Shown: positions 1-12,167, numbered from the stretch's first letter. The stretch: 64,000 bases of DNA from Epiperipatus broadwayi (GCA_028023455.1 JAQFVV010006305.1:1415001-1479000); one strand, 5' to 3'. Numbers and translations are program-made. Notes: generated by a model from the letters alone, not told the origin.

Positions 1-949
1 GATGTTTTGTACTTTTGAAACTTTTCCTACGTTTCCTTGATAATTCTAGTTATATTTTCTTATTATTTAACTATTTTTCATACCATTTTACAAATTGCAG
101 ACATTGAATTCTTAACGGATCACTTTTAATTATTTTTATATTTCTTATTGTCTTCATATATTATCCTGTCTTTGTTGGAAATTTACTGTGAACTGCTGCT
201 TTTACCAGTTATCATTATTGCACTTTTTAGAAGAGTATCAGTTATCTTATTTATCTCATTTAAGTCTGAATCATCTTTAAAAAGTTATTAATATTTTAAA
301 ATTAATTAGCAAGTCTGAATTTAAATTCATTGAAGTGTTTCTGAAAATTAGGAATATCAATTATCAATAGTGTCTTTTTTTAATAATTTTAATCTTACTA
401 CTTTTGCATTAACACATATGTCACATTTTACTAATCCATGATCACTTTCTGTGTTGAATCTTTTAAGAACCTTATAATTCTGAAATCCATATTTAAAGTT
501 AGTCAAAATACATATCAATTCTGCTTTATTTTAATTTGGATGCTTTCATACGTATCCATTTCTTTTTAGTATTTTTCTCAAAGGAAGAATTCATCTTTTT
601 TCCACTGCAATTTCCACAGTGTTTTCTTATTTTTATTCTCATAGTCAGTGATATTTTCAGTTTTCAATCATTTTCCAATTCTGGTAGTCTCCCATGACAA
701 TGTTAAAGTTATTTGTTCTGATTCAAAACATATTTGTACATACATGTAAAAGTGTTTTACGTTAATTCATCTCAATGAGAACTTGTTGGCATATGAACTT
801 GAATTATTTGTATTTGGAATCGTCCATTAAGGTGAATAACTAGTGCCATTGTGATATACCATCACTCCACTTGTGCTTTCAATACTTGTATCTTTATAAT
901 AAAGTTATATGTCTCCTTTTCAAATCAATTATCTCTTCACCTTGTAATT
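1..949. other. AT-rich DNA with no recognisable gene
   Basis: No open frame of convincing length or motif content is visible on either strand. The stretch is AT-rich with short homopolymers and ends at the 8-bp target duplication of the hAT element that begins at 958. Confidence 0.6.
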
Positions 950-957
950 TCTTAAAG
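950..957. repeat. Left 8-bp target duplication of the hAT element
   Basis: TCTTAAAG, repeated exactly at 2556-2563 on the other side of the element. Confidence 0.9.
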
Positions 958-2555
958 CAGTGTTTCCCAACCTGTGGTATACGTACCATTGGTGGTACGT
1001 GAGTTGCTGGTTGGTGGTACACGAAAAATAATCAATAATGGCGGACATAAAAAAAAAAATTAAATCATAAAAATATAGAAATGTTTTTTCCTATAATTCA
1101 TACAAATTATTTTAATTAATAATATTATACAGTAAAGTTGTTTATATGTACAGTCGATAACGATCTTTAATGTTAATGATAAAATTGAAAGTATGATTAA
1201 GAAATTGGATTTTTGGAAACAGTAATATATATAAGTATCGAAAACAATCAACTGGAAGTATTCGAAACTCTACATATTTTTTTGTTTGAAAATAAGGTTA
1301 GTCTGTCTCAAGATATACGAGAAAATATAATAGCACATTTAACAGGATTAAAATTGTCTTTTATGGAATATTTTCCAAAAGCCAAAAACAAATGATAATT
1401 GGATTTCAAACCCCTTCTATGCAGAAAATTTAGAAAAAGCTACATCATTATCAATAAAGGACAATGAAAATTTAATAGAATTATCATGTGACAGAACTTT
1501 ACAAGTAGAATTCAAATGACACAATCTAATTAATTTTTGGTTAAACATGAAAGAATATGAACAACTTTCTGAGAAAGCTCTTAAATTATTATTACCGTTT
1601 ACTAGTACGGAATTAATAGGAAGAGCTTTTTCTTCATATATTTTTTTAAAAAATAAGTATCGAAACAGATTGAATGCAGCTGTACACTTAAGGGTATATC
1701 TCTAATCTTTTGAACCAAATTTCAAAAAATTATGTTAAACAAGCACAAAGATCTCATTAAATTTATTTTATAAACATATTTGATTATGATAAGAAAATAT
1801 ACTAATTGGTTTTTTATAATTTTGTGTTTTTATTAAAACGATTTATTAGTTAGTAAACGAAATATGACAAAATAGTAGATAAATAATGAGTCAGATTAAG
1901 GCAAATCTAAATTATTTAATTTGAAAGAATGTATCAGAAAAGGATCATACCCAGAAATTAGACTCATTAATTCTTGATCATCTATTGTGGATTACTAGAT
2001 GTAAGCTAGTATTTAATCATCAAAATTTTAATCCTATTAACTTCATGCTGAACAATATAAAGAAAACAAGAACAAGAGATAGCCTGATGACCCCTGAAGT
2101 TATTTTTACCATGACTTGGGACATGCTGTATTTATCCTCTCCATGGCCCAACCAATAGCAAGATGCTCCAAAAAAGAGAAAACACTCAAATTCGGGAAAA
2201 CCAAATGAAGGAATGAGAAAACACTTTGAACAAAATATGTACCAAATAACCTTTAATGTAATCTTTAATAAATTATTTTGGAAAAAATATGAAACTTTGA
2301 ACAAACACATACATATAAATATGTTACAGTGTGTTTATAATTTCAGTGAGTGTATAATCTGGCATGACGTTTAGGTATGTTTCAATGTAATTTGTCTCGT
2401 TATGAGATGTGAATACATATATGGTCACCCTACAATATTTCTAATGCAAATAAAATAACAAATTTCACGAAATACAATCATTTTTACGAAGTGGTACAAT
2501 TTAGTGTGATGTACTACCAAGTGGTACGTGAACCAAAAAAGGTTGGGAAACACTG
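958..2555 (+). mobile_element. hAT DNA transposon, decayed, with TIRs and 8-bp TSD
   Basis: The element starts CAGTGTTTCCCAACCT (958-973) and ends with its exact inverse complement (2540-2555). It is flanked by a perfect 8-bp direct duplication, TCTTAAAG, at 950-957 and 2556-2563, the duplication length typical of hAT transposons. Both ends carry a subterminal GTGGTACGTGA-like motif. At 1598 bp it is much shorter than an autonomous hAT, and the transposase remnant inside covers only the C-terminal part, so it is an internally deleted, inactive copy. The perfect target duplication makes the boundaries secure. Confidence 0.92.
1213..1705 (+). pseudogene. hAT transposase C-terminal remnant (ZBED5/Buster-like)
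   Basis: The first 60 codons (to 1395) read toward an LSFMEYFP-type motif. After a one-base frame change the next frame gives DNWISNPF and ELSCDRTL, then a stop near 1520. The same frame then resumes with FWLNMKEYEQLSEKALKLLL, an FTSTELIGRAFSS block and KYRNRL, ending at TAA 1703-1705. This order (WI.NPF, LSCDRTL, FW, P.LS..A...LLPF.T, FS....K.KYRNRL) is the conserved hAT dimerisation/C-terminal region seen in ZBED5- and FAM200-like proteins. The N-terminal zinc finger and most of the catalytic domain are absent. One frameshift and one internal stop make it non-functional. Family assignment rests on motif recognition, not a search. Confidence 0.82.
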
Positions 2556-2563
2556 TCTTAAAG
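2556..2563. repeat. Right 8-bp target duplication of the hAT element
   Basis: TCTTAAAG, identical to 950-957. Confidence 0.9.
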
Positions 2564-3349
2564 TTCAACAAATCCCATTAACATTAGACAATTCTTTCAA
2601 TTAATATGTTTTTTCACTTGAAAGTGATATGAAGTTTGTAAGAACTAAAAAGTTATCAAGTGGTAGCCTGAATCAAAGAATTCTTAGCAGTTTCCAACTT
2701 TGGCAAACAACCTACAACCTGGGAATAAGATCTATAATTTACTTTACCTTTGGTAAATATCTTTAAAAAATCCTGTTTTCAAGAAAAACTTAATTGTTGT
2801 TTTTGTGAAAAACTTAGGCAGTTGAAAAGACATGATATTCATGTTGGCTGATGCATGTTCACGAATAGCTCTTTTATTTACAATGAATTATAAATACATA
2901 TAAGGCTTTAACCTTAATACTCTGTGCCTTGAGTGCTTAATTTTACTACAAGAGAGACCTCTACAAATGTTAACACAAAATTAGACTTTATAAAGATAAA
3001 AGCGGCTATCTTCAACCTATTTTCTAATTATATAAAATCTAAAGCATTTTGATTTGAGAGTGTGAAGCTAGTAAGTTCTTCACTAATTAGTCCACTACCT
3101 TGTTTAGAAATTGACATTTGCGAAATCTTTCGATTCACAGTAAGTTACTATTTAGATCTTATAATTAGAAATATTTTGAATCAATTTAAAGTTGTAAATA
3201 TTAATTATTAAGCGCATGGTCATCATAGTAATCGTAGCTGCAATGATAATGTATGGAGTCGACAGGAGTTTCTTTATAACCTCGAAGAGAAATCAAAAAG
3301 ACAGCTTTCAGTTAATTTCAAGCTTTTCTTTTTCAGCTAATTTCTCTAC
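2564..3349. other. Intergenic AT-rich DNA
   Basis: No coding motifs are seen. A 75-codon open frame at 3216-3443 runs across the start of the level-1 terminal repeat and looks like chance. Confidence 0.5.
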
Positions 3350-5071
3350 TGAAACTAGCTGGTTTCGAATACAGGTACTAAAGGAAGTAAAAAGCAATAA
3401 TAATTTCGAGAGTGTTTATTGCAATTGTTATGGATTAAGTTAATAGATGCGAGAGAATTTATAGATATACATTCGAACCTTGTTACAAAAGTGAGCGTGA
3501 AATACATTAACCATTTAAAGGCATGAATATATACATTTATTACATGTATTGTTATGATATTGCGTAGAATTAATTACTAACAGATTTGTGATGATGAAGA
3601 GAAGCGGTTATGTGTACAGTTGTATTTTTATATATTTTTGTGTATTAATATCGTAAGTTATAGTTATTTAAATAATGTTATTTATAGCACATTTAAATAT
3701 GAGGCTGGAGAATAATAAAAGGAGTTGCAAGTTGTGCCAAGGGTGATTTCGGTTAATGACACTTGTCATCGGAATTCCACAAACTAGCCAATTTAATATT
3801 TTGGAACAATGGAAGCTAAAAGCATTCCTGAGATATGGTCATCGGTGTATGGATAGATAAAAAAAAAGTGAGGTGAAAGAGAGTTAAAACAAAACTATAT
3901 ATATTTGATTTTGTAGGGATTCGGAAAGGTGACTGTTAGAGAGAAAGAAGCATGAAAAGTAAATTTTCATAAACTGATTTGATTAATTAAAAATTAATAA
4001 GAATGGATCCCATCAAAATGCTGGTGTAGAAGAATCGTGGATTTGTTAAACCAGCCAGTGTATAACTGTTTGTGACCTGCATACCACGATGACCTTTATC
4101 TATGGAGATTTTGCCATCTATTTCGAGCAAGTGAAGTAATCGCGAAGCTACAAACAAGAACTTTTGTGCCTTCAATTTTTGAATCATCTATCTAACACCT
4201 CTAGGTTGGATTATCATATGTGTAAATGTTATGGCATCTTTCATCATCTTTTAGATTGACAACTCTCGCTAAAACAATCGCCATTGTAATACTGTAAGCT
4301 TACAGATCATCAGCCTTAAATACACGAACGTTCACTCTCAAATGAGGTAACTTTGACTTTATATATATTAAGTGAACATATAATAATAAATTAAGAAATA
4401 TGTGCTTTGTCCCAACTTAAAGTAATTAAATGTGGTAACTTTGACTATATATATTAAGTGAACATATAATAATAAAGAAATATGCGCTTTGTCCCAACTT
4501 AAAGAAAGTAATTATAGAAATAGATTAAATCATTTAAGAAATACAACTCTGACGTATAGTTGCACTCTTTAGTGAATGTGTATATTGATATATATGTATC
4601 GGAATGAATGAGTCGTATGCTTGAGATATGAATATTTATGCGTATTAATAAATCTTAGAATTTAAACTATAATTTGTGTATTTATTTGAATTACAATATT
4701 CTTATAACTTCTGGGTTATTATTTTTAAAAGCTTACCGATATTCATGACTATATTTCTAAGAAATAAAATAATAAGATTCATAAGGCAGATAGGAAAATT
4801 ATAAAGTATTCAAATGACATTTCTTTGTAAGATAATCTTGGCTTCGTTCTCCCAATAGACATTGTCTCCCAGACCTTGAGACTGAGCTAGTCTGGATAAG
4901 ATAACCAAAAAAGGTCCACTGGAACCTTTTCTTTTGTTTTCGAGGGGTATAATTCTTATTAATTGATGATTGGCACTTGAGATAGGAATTATTTCATACT
5001 CATAAATATACCTACTTGAAACTCTGGTAATAACCTGTTCTCACTCAAATTTTTAGAATAGGATCACGGGT
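3350..5071 (+). repeat. Left terminal repeat of level-1 element
   Basis: Aligns with 6586-7446 plus 23116-23931. Shared landmarks include GGATCCCATCAAAATGCTGG (4004 and 7270 areas), TGGAGATTTTGCCATCTATTT and TTAGACATTGTCTCCCAG-type blocks. It keeps the uninterrupted junction GAATCATCTATCTAACACC at 4181-4199, which is the empty site for the level-2 insertion. It contains a local tandem duplication that the right copy lacks. Confidence 0.75.
4346..4513 (+). repeat. Local tandem duplication inside the left level-1 repeat
   Basis: A block starting GGTAACTTTGAC and running through CTTTGTCCCAACTTAAAG occurs twice (about 4346-4432 and 4433-4513). The right terminal repeat has the block once (about 23273-23350), so the duplication arose after the two terminal repeats separated. 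Confidence 0.8.
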
Positions 5072-6585
5072 AGACTGGTAAAATTGCTTCCCAATGAATG
5101 GGGCGGTGAAGGTTGGAGAATGAAATTTAAAAAGGGCTTCCAACGAAAGTTGGAGAACGATTTTTTTTTAAAAAAAGAGAAAACAAAAAGTTTAGAAATA
5201 TATTTAAATGATGGCATATTTTGGGATATATATATACTTACGGAAAAGTTCTCAAGTAGTCGGAATAGAAAATAACATTTATAATCCATAAGTTTTGTTC
5301 AGTGAGATATATATATAAAGTCACAATTAATAAAATAAGGGTTTAAGGAGTTTACCAATATTTGGGATATTACAAAATAACTTGCCGTAAGGGTAGAAAT
5401 GTGTGCAGGAAGGTTTATCCGATGGGTCATTCAGTATACCACTGAGTGCTGGGGTGACAAACTTGGCACGTTCAGTTGGAACAGTAATAGATATATACTA
5501 ACAATAAATAGGTACCGAAAAAATGACAAAAAAAAGGCAGAAAGTGGACCAGCAGAAGATGGGAGAGGAGGAAGAACTAAGCGTAATGGAGATAATTTTA
5601 GAAAAATTAGAAAGCCTAGAATTCCAAATTCAGGAAATGGACAAGTTCAAAATGAGATTTCAGAATATAGAACAGACTAGAGTTGGAAAGCGAAAGTAGT
5701 CGAGGGAAATAAAGGAGAAAGTAAGGAAAAGGCAGAGAAGTTGAAAAATAAAATAGAAGGAAGTTTAGATGAACGAGAGGAGAGTATAAAACGGAAGCCG
5801 AAGGCTTGCAAGGCAGAAAGACCAAGTAACATGGTAAAATGTATGGGTATGGTGATGCATACCAATGTGAACCAGTTCTTGCAGATATGGCCATTTGAAG
5901 GCGCAATGGGGAAAGCCTACAAAGATAGTTTGGTATGCACCTAATGCCAGAGGAAAGTAAATTAGTGATAGCATATAGTAATCTGAGTGTGAATGTCTAA
6001 ACGTCTCAACCCACAACCTTTGAGAAGTACCAGAAGAAGATACGGGACTTTCTGGTCAGAAAACCACCAGGAGCTTGTACAATAAGTTAAAGGGAAGCAA
6101 GAAAATTTCTCTCAATTCTTTCATCGCTAGGTGGCGAGACTGAGAATGCTGGACATATGTAATTTGTCAGAAGGTCACATCATTCACATTGTAAGGCACA
6201 ATATGCCTATGAATGTATAGAATGATGGGGGTGAGAAAAGCATCTATCAGAGAAATGGCAGAACTACTTAATGCGCTGGATATGAGCGCATATGACCATA
6301 GTGTACCGTTAGAATGAAAGGAAATCCGTGATCAGCAAAGTGCTAGACTTGGGGTGGAAGAAGGACGATCTGATGGGGACATGATGTATAGAAAAAGGTT
6401 ATGAACCGAGATGGCAGTATGAGCCAGAAGCTCTGTGTCCACTAGACAATCCAAATTACGGTCAAGGAAACAGGTCCTGGCCACCGAAGCAAAAGGGTGG
6501 TATAGATAAAGGATGGATAAAAGGCAGTTAAGAAGCCATTCAAATACACATATGGTATTTGAAGGCTATTGCACTAGGAATGGTA
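5072..6585 (+). other. Interior of level-1 element
   Basis: Unique 1.5-kb region between the level-1 terminal repeats. It is purine-rich on the plus strand and less AT-rich than the surroundings. It contains the broken coiled-coil reading frame at 5523-5944 and scattered short open stretches further on, but no reverse transcriptase, integrase or protease motif. Confidence 0.55.
5523..5944 (+). pseudogene. Coiled-coil, gag-like broken reading frame
   Basis: An ATG at 5523 opens a 58-codon frame to TAG 5697-5699, rich in Lys, Glu and Gln, with heptad-like Leu/Ile/Met spacing (LEKLESLEFQIQEMDKFK). After a frame change the downstream frame continues with the same charged composition (GESKEKAEKLKNKIEG) and ends at TAA 5942-5944. 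The lysine/glutamate coiled-coil character and its position directly inside a terminal repeat fit the N-terminus of a retrotransposon gag, but no family-specific motif is visible. It could equally be chance coding in a purine-rich spacer. Function is unknown. Confidence 0.35.
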
Positions 6586-7446
6586 TGTAACAGTAGCTGA
6601 GTTCGAATACGGGTATTAAAGGAAGTAAAAGGCAATAATGATTTCAAAAGAATGTTTATTGCAATTGTTATTATGGATTAAATTAATAGATGCAAGAAAA
6701 TTTAGAGATATACATTCGAATCCTGTTACAAAAGAATGCAAGTGAAATACATTAACCATTTAAAGGCATGAATGTATACATATATATTTATTACGTGTTG
6801 TTGTGATGTTGCGTAAAATTAATTACTAACAGATTTGTATGTGAAGATGAAGAGAAGCGGTTATGTGCAGAGTTGTGTTTTTGTTTTATAAATTTTTATT
6901 AATATCGTAAGTTATAGTTATTTAAATAATGTCATTTGTAGCGCATGTTTCTTAATGAAAGCAAATTTAAATATAAGGCTGGAGAGTAATAAAAGGAATT
7001 GCAAATTGTGCCAAGAGCGATTTCTGTTAATGACGCTTGTCATCGGAATTCCAAGAACTGGCCAATTTAGTATTTTGGAACAATGGAAGCTAAAAGCATT
7101 CCTGAAATATGGTCATCGGCATATGGATAGATAAAAAAAAGTGAGGTGAAAGAGAGTTAAAAGAAAAGAACTACATATATATTTTTGACTTTGTAGGGAT
7201 TCGGAAAAGTGACCGTTAGAAAGAAACATGAAAAGTAAATTTTCATGAACTGATTTGATTAATTAATAATGGATCCCATCAAAATGCTGGAGTAGAAGAA
7301 TCGTGGATTTGTTAAACTGGTCAGTATATAACTGTGACCTGCATACCACATTGACCTGTATCTATGGAGATTTTGCCATCTATTTTAAGCAAGTGAAGTG
7401 ATTGCGGAGCTCCAAACAAGAACTTTTGTCTTCAATTTTTGAATCA
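6586..7446 (+). repeat. Right terminal repeat of level-1 element, first part
   Basis: Begins TGTAACAGTAGCTGAG and aligns with the left repeat from 3350 to about 4187. It is broken at 7446 by the level-2 Gypsy insertion and resumes at 23116. Confidence 0.75.
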
Positions 7447-8137
7447 TGCAATATCCAGTACTAGTCGGATATATATATGGTCGAGGTTCAAGTGAGATTT
7501 ATCGCACTCAACAGCGACAAGTAATTATATAATAAAACACACGAACATGGTAGTGGAGTTAATAGGTCTATATACATATACGAGGATCAATATATAATAC
7601 AATTATTATAAAGATAAACTGACTAATGCATTATTATACAACTCTAGTCTTACAGGCCCGCAGGCTTACAATAAATAATAATAAAGTCTATACAACCTGT
7701 AATGGTCCCTAGGTCTACCTTAGTACGTTCAGAGGTAGATCTCTCTGCGAGACGAGCTGAAAGTGAAGTAGTGTCCTTGCACTCAGGAAAACGCATCCAT
7801 CCCTCAACTTCACCTAGCAAGTCTGACCTTGTTTGTTCCTGCCATCCTGGATGTAACACAGTTTATTTCCATTGGTCATCCCATGACACGAGGTACAAAG
7901 TGGTCAGTTTGGTTATCTCTGACCAACCTTAATCTTTACTGTGATGCTTTTAGCATACACACACATACTTGATTATTTGTAATAGTTACATTATTATTGC
8001 ATGTATCTGTTAATAAGCATACACGCACATACTTGAATATTTGTAATAGTTAACATTATTGCATGTATCTGTTAATACACACACATACATAGAGTTATTA
8101 TTATTGTGTGCATGTGTAAATACACACACACATTGCA
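7447..8137 (-). repeat. Level-2 LTR (3' LTR in element orientation)
   Basis: 691 bp, TG...CA bounded (TGCAATAT to ATTGCA). It aligns with the right LTR at roughly 95% by eye. Its right end is rich in (CA)n and repeated ACATACTTGAATATTTGTAATAG-type units, which account for the microsatellite-like look of 7960-8137. Confidence 0.88.
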
Positions 8138-8151
8138 CGCCTCCCCCAAGT
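8138..8151 (-). promoter_or_regulatory. Candidate polypurine tract of level-2 element
   Basis: Directly abutting the 3' LTR on the minus strand is a purine-rich run, TTGGGGGAGGCG, in the position expected for the plus-strand priming tract. Confidence 0.6.
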
Positions 8152-8280
8152 TCAGTGACGTACTTAAAAAAATTTTTTTTTTCATTTTTCTCTGAACTTA
8201 AGACATAATCGTGCAGGCGGAGAGGAATTTTTCTTCTCTGTGTACATGGGGGTGATTTAGTTTCACCATCTGTGACTATT

Positions 8281-11200
8281 TCATTTTTCTTCACTATTTT
8301 GATTTTCTTCGTCAGCAGTAATGATTTCTGCTTCACTTTTAGTTTCATAGTGAGTATCATTTTCTTTGTCATTATTTTTAAACAATTGTGGAGTGCATTC
8401 TGTTGTTGCACTCTTGCGCAATTGGTTAATGTGCTTACGTAATATTTTGCCATCTGCCATACGGACAGCAACCACTAGTTTACTTAAATGGTGTACAATG
8501 TATGCTTGAGTCCACGATTTATTTAAATTATTTTTCACCCAGACTCGTTCATCAGGTGAAAATTTGTTGTTTACTGTAATTGGCATTTGATGCTCTTTTG
8601 ATGGCATTATTGCTGAGAGTTTTCTATGTAACTTCCGGCCTAAGTATTTTTCTGCAGGTGATCAGCCCGTTTTAGCTGTGGGTGTGGAATGCTGATATAG
8701 CAACGCCATGAAAACTGCCTCTTGGAGTCTTCCTTTTCCCAATTTATTCATGAATGACTTTAAGCTTTGTACCGCTTTCTCGGCCAGTCCATTTGATTGA
8801 GGGTGGTAGGGAGGGTAAGGATGTGTTTAATCCCCCATTCCTGCATAAATTCGGCAAATTTTTCAGTCGTGAAACCGGTTCCATTATCGGATACGAGGAT
8901 TTCCGGTAACCCATGGTGTGAAAATATTTCCATAAGCCTGTCCAGGGTCACATCCGAACTTGTATTTTTCACTGGTTTGTATTCGGACCATCCTGAGTAG
9001 GCATCAACCACTACCAGAAATAATTGTCCATGGATTGGACCGCAATGGTCGATGTGAATTCTTTGCCAAGGGTTCTCTGCTTCTTTCCATGCTTCATATT
9101 TCGCTGGGGGTGCTTTTGCACATGACTGACAGCTAGAACATTTTTTTATGAATGTTTCTATAACAGTGCTCATTCTCGGCCACCATACATAACTACAGGC
9201 TAACACTTTTGCCCTGACAATGCCTGGATGACCTTCATGTAATAAATTTAGTATGTGCGATCTGTCTATTTTTGGTATTAGGACCTGATCGCATTTAAGA
9301 ATGCAACCTTTACATATTGATAGTTTTTCGTGAGCTTTCCATAGCTCTATGTGCAAAAACGGAGGACGTTGTGCTGGCCAGCCTCTTCTAAATTTCTCCA
9401 TCAGCCATTTGTAGCCAGCGTCTTCATTGGTCCATGCTGCTACTTTTCGGCTATTAAGAGTCTGGCTTTGAAGCACATCAATGTAATTGATTTCTATTTC
9501 GCTTGTAGTGTTCTCTGAGTTGTCAGGCATTCGGGATAACGCATCGGCGTGACCAATAGTCTTTCCCTTTTTATATTCCAGACTGTAATCATACCCAGAG
9601 AGTATGTTAATCCATCTCAACATGCGTGGGCTGAGGTGTTCCGGAATTTGTTTGATACCTAAAATTCCTAGAAGTGGTTTGTGGTCTGTCATGATTTTGA
9701 AATAACGACCGTATAAATACTGGTGGAATTTACAAATTCCAAATACTATGGCTAGCGCTTCTTTGTCCAGCTGACTATAATTTTTTTCAGCTTTGGACAT
9801 AAGTGCGTGACGTGTATGCTATAGGACGATCCCCAGATTGAGCTGGGTGACATATTACTGCACCACTCCATGCTTCTGATGCATCAGTCGTTATTGTTAT
9901 CTCAAGATCGCTATTATAGTGTACCAGTAATTTGTTTGATACGAGTAAAGCTTTAGTATTTTGAAAAGCCCTTTCTTGTGTTGCTTCCCACTTTCATTTG
10001 TGATTTTTTTTCAGTAGCTCGTATAATGGTTTGGCTAGGTGAGCTTTGCCCTCTAGGAAGTTCTCAAAATAGTTTACCGAACCCAAAAAAGCCTGCAATT
10101 GTTTTATGTTACTAGGCCTTCTAGCTTCTGACACTGCTTTGACCTTTTCGGGAGATGGCCTTCTCCCAGACCTAGACTATGTGCCCTAAAAACTTTAATT
10201 CAGTGGTCTTCCATATGCATTTTTGCATATTTAATTTCCCTCTAAACTTCTAGCCTTTGACAGACAGCAGTTAGACGACTATGCAATTCATTTTCTGATC
10301 TTGCCGTAATTAATGTCATCAAAATAAGGGATAACGCCCTCGCATCCAGTAAGCAGAGTTTCAATTTTTGCTTGGAATATACTGGGAGCGGATGCTATGC
10401 CAAATGGGAGGCATTTGCATTTGAATAGACCCACATGAGTAGTCAGTGTTAGAATTTTGGCAGCCTTATTTGTTACTGGAATTTGATGGAAGGCTACATC
10501 TAAATCTAATTTAGCAAAATATTTTTGATTTTTGCAGTGATGCTAATATTTCTCTGGAGTTTGGGATGGGGTAGGCGTGTTTATTTAGAGATTTGTTGAC
10601 GGTTATGCGATAATCGCCGCACAAGCGTATCTGTCTGTTAGGTTTGATGATCACGACCAGCGGAGTCATCTACTCTGTCTCCTCTGTTGGTTCTAGAATG
10701 CCGTTCTTCACTAGCTCATATATTTATTTCACTACTTTTTCTTTTTGTGTGAAAGGGACCTTTCGAGGTCTGCAAATTATTGGCACGGCCTCTGGTGACA
10801 TTTCCAGTGACAGGTTTAGTTTTAATCATTCCTGGTTTGCCATTAAAAAGTTTAAGGAAACGATCTTTTATGTCTTTTTCACTGTCAATTTTTTTGACCA
10901 ATGAGATTTTAATTCCGAGTTCTGTAAGCCGGTCATGACCAATGAGAGGGTTTATGGGGGCGTGTACAATATATAGCGGCAAGATTGAAATGCTGCCTTT
11001 ATTACTAGTAATTTAAGCTTGGACTACACCCTTAATTTTTATTTCTTTACCATTTACGTCCAATGCTCTAAGCTTAGTATTGCTAAGCCTAGGGGGCTCT
11101 CTTATTTCTGCCCTGATCGAATTCCAGTCGGCTATGATATTAAAGAAATGCCACTACCGCTGTCTATTTCCATTGACAGGGGTGTTCCGTAAACTTTCAC

Positions 11201-11413
11201 AGTAATAAATTTCTGTGCTTGATTTATAACGTTATTTATAACAATATTACATTTAGTTTTATTAATACTTTGTATATTATTTCCATTAACTTGGTCAACT
11301 GTTCTATTTTCACACATTCTCGCCATGTGACCTAATTTTTTACACAGTCTACATCGATCGTGTTTGAAATAGCAATCTTTAGATATATGACCTAGTTTTC
11401 CGCAACAATAGCA
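8281..11413 (-). pseudogene. Level-2 pol remnant: zinc knuckles, protease, RT, RNase H, integrase
   Basis: Two CX2CX4HX4C zinc knuckles (about 11413-11290) lead into a protease with a D-S-G active site (11156-11164), then an RT with a RLCGDYRITVN block near 10620 and a YFDD catalytic motif at 10315-10326. The open frame 9800-8760 (346 codons) holds Gypsy-type RNase H (MSKAEKNYSQLDKEALAIV, ending DALSRM) and integrase with an H/C zinc finger and the first two catalytic acidic positions (HIDHCGP, SDNGTGF). A frame change near 8820 displaces the rest of the core. The integrase C-terminal domain is open at 8607-8281. The RT part (about 10700-9800) has several stops and frame changes. Domain order (RT, RH, IN) defines Ty3/Gypsy; the RNase H/IN resembles K02A2.6-like elements of invertebrates, a recognition not checked by search. 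Confidence 0.85.
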
Positions 11414-12048
11414 CTTTGTTCGACTTTTGTTTGTCTGTTTAATTTTGTTATCGGAAGACCCTTTGTAGAGTTTTTCAACACCAAATATTCCTGTTTGATC
11501 CTTTCAACGCGTTTTTTCACAGCAAATTCTTTTGCTTGCTCTACTACTATTTCGTGAGCGATACTGCGTTTGATAGCTTCACGATAATTTATGCCTTCAT
11601 CAGCCAGTAACTGCTGCCTCAAACTGTCGCTATTCATTCCACATAGGAATTGTTCTAGTAGAGCTTCTTCTAAATATGAATCATAACAGCAGTTTTTTGC
11701 GAGTTCGCGTAAGGCTGAGTTGTAATCCTGCGTATTTTTGTTTCTGCCTTGATGGCGATTTTGAAAATGAAGTCTGGCGATGTGCCTAGACGGGCGAGAA
11801 TTAAAATAATTTGACAAACGATCTTTTAACTCATTGTAGGTTAATTTTTCAGGAGTGTTGGGTTCTGCTAATCTGTTAGCTATTTGTATGACCCCTTTTC
11901 CTGCAAAACATAATAATGTTGCTGTTTTATATGCATCTTCCTCTACTCTGTTAATGAAACAGTAATTTTCAATCTGTTGAACGTACAGGGGCCACTCATT
12001 TGCCTCTCTGACATCAAATTCGGATATTGTCAATTGCATTTTAAGCAA
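11392..12048 (-). CDS. gag: Level-2 gag (capsid region)
   Basis: An open frame of 218 codons; the first ATG is at 12039 (the frame is open from 12048). It contains the typical retrotransposon gag arrangement: a FDVREANEWPLYVQQIENYC start, a helical middle with a YNELKDRLSNYFN block, HIARLHFQNRHQGRN and then EEALLEQFLCGMNSDSLRQQ. The frame stops just as the zinc knuckles begin in the -1 frame (near 11413). This may be a mutation or a frameshift site; the nucleocapsid in a different frame from capsid favours mutation. It lies directly downstream of the primer site at 12151-12167, as expected. Confidence 0.8.
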   Translation of the reverse strand: MLKMQLTISEFDVREANEWPLYVQQIENYCFINRVEEDAYKTATLLCFAGKGVIQIANRLAEPNTPEKLTYNELKDRLSNYFNSRPSRHIARLHFQNRHQGRNKNTQDYNSALRELAKNCCYDSYLEEALLEQFLCGMNSDSLRQQLLADEGINYREAIKRSIAHEIVVEQAKEFAVKKRVERIKQEYLVLKNSTKGLPITKLNRQTKVEQSAIVAEN

Positions 12049-12150
12049 TTATATATAACTAACTCGTTTAATACCGTAGGTTCGTTCACTACTTCAATAA
12101 TTCTGCCTGACTTATTTGGTTGTCAGCAGACTGCTAGGGTTCAAATTGAA

Positions 12151-12167
12151 CTGTTATGACTACGCCA
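12151..12167 (-). promoter_or_regulatory. Candidate primer-binding site of level-2 element
   Basis: On the minus strand, one base after the LTR end (ATATTGCA), the sequence reads TGGCGTAGTCATAACAG. A TGG start next to the 5' LTR is the signature of a tRNA primer site. The primer tRNA cannot be assigned by eye; some TGGCG-type sites use tRNA-Ser or tRNA-Lys. Confidence 0.55.

Noticed and set aside
3987-4187. 66-codon minus-strand frame in the level-1 repeat
   Set aside because: The other terminal repeat has indels that break the frame, so it is not conserved as protein.
5053-5289. Opposing frames of 78 and 63 codons at the inner edge of the level-1 left repeat
   Set aside because: Low-complexity K/F-rich products on both strands without motifs.
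7650-7932. Opposing open frames of 69 and 76 codons in the level-2 LTR
   Set aside because: They lie in an LTR, overlap each other on opposite strands and show no family motif. The right LTR copy preserves one of them only because the LTRs are similar.
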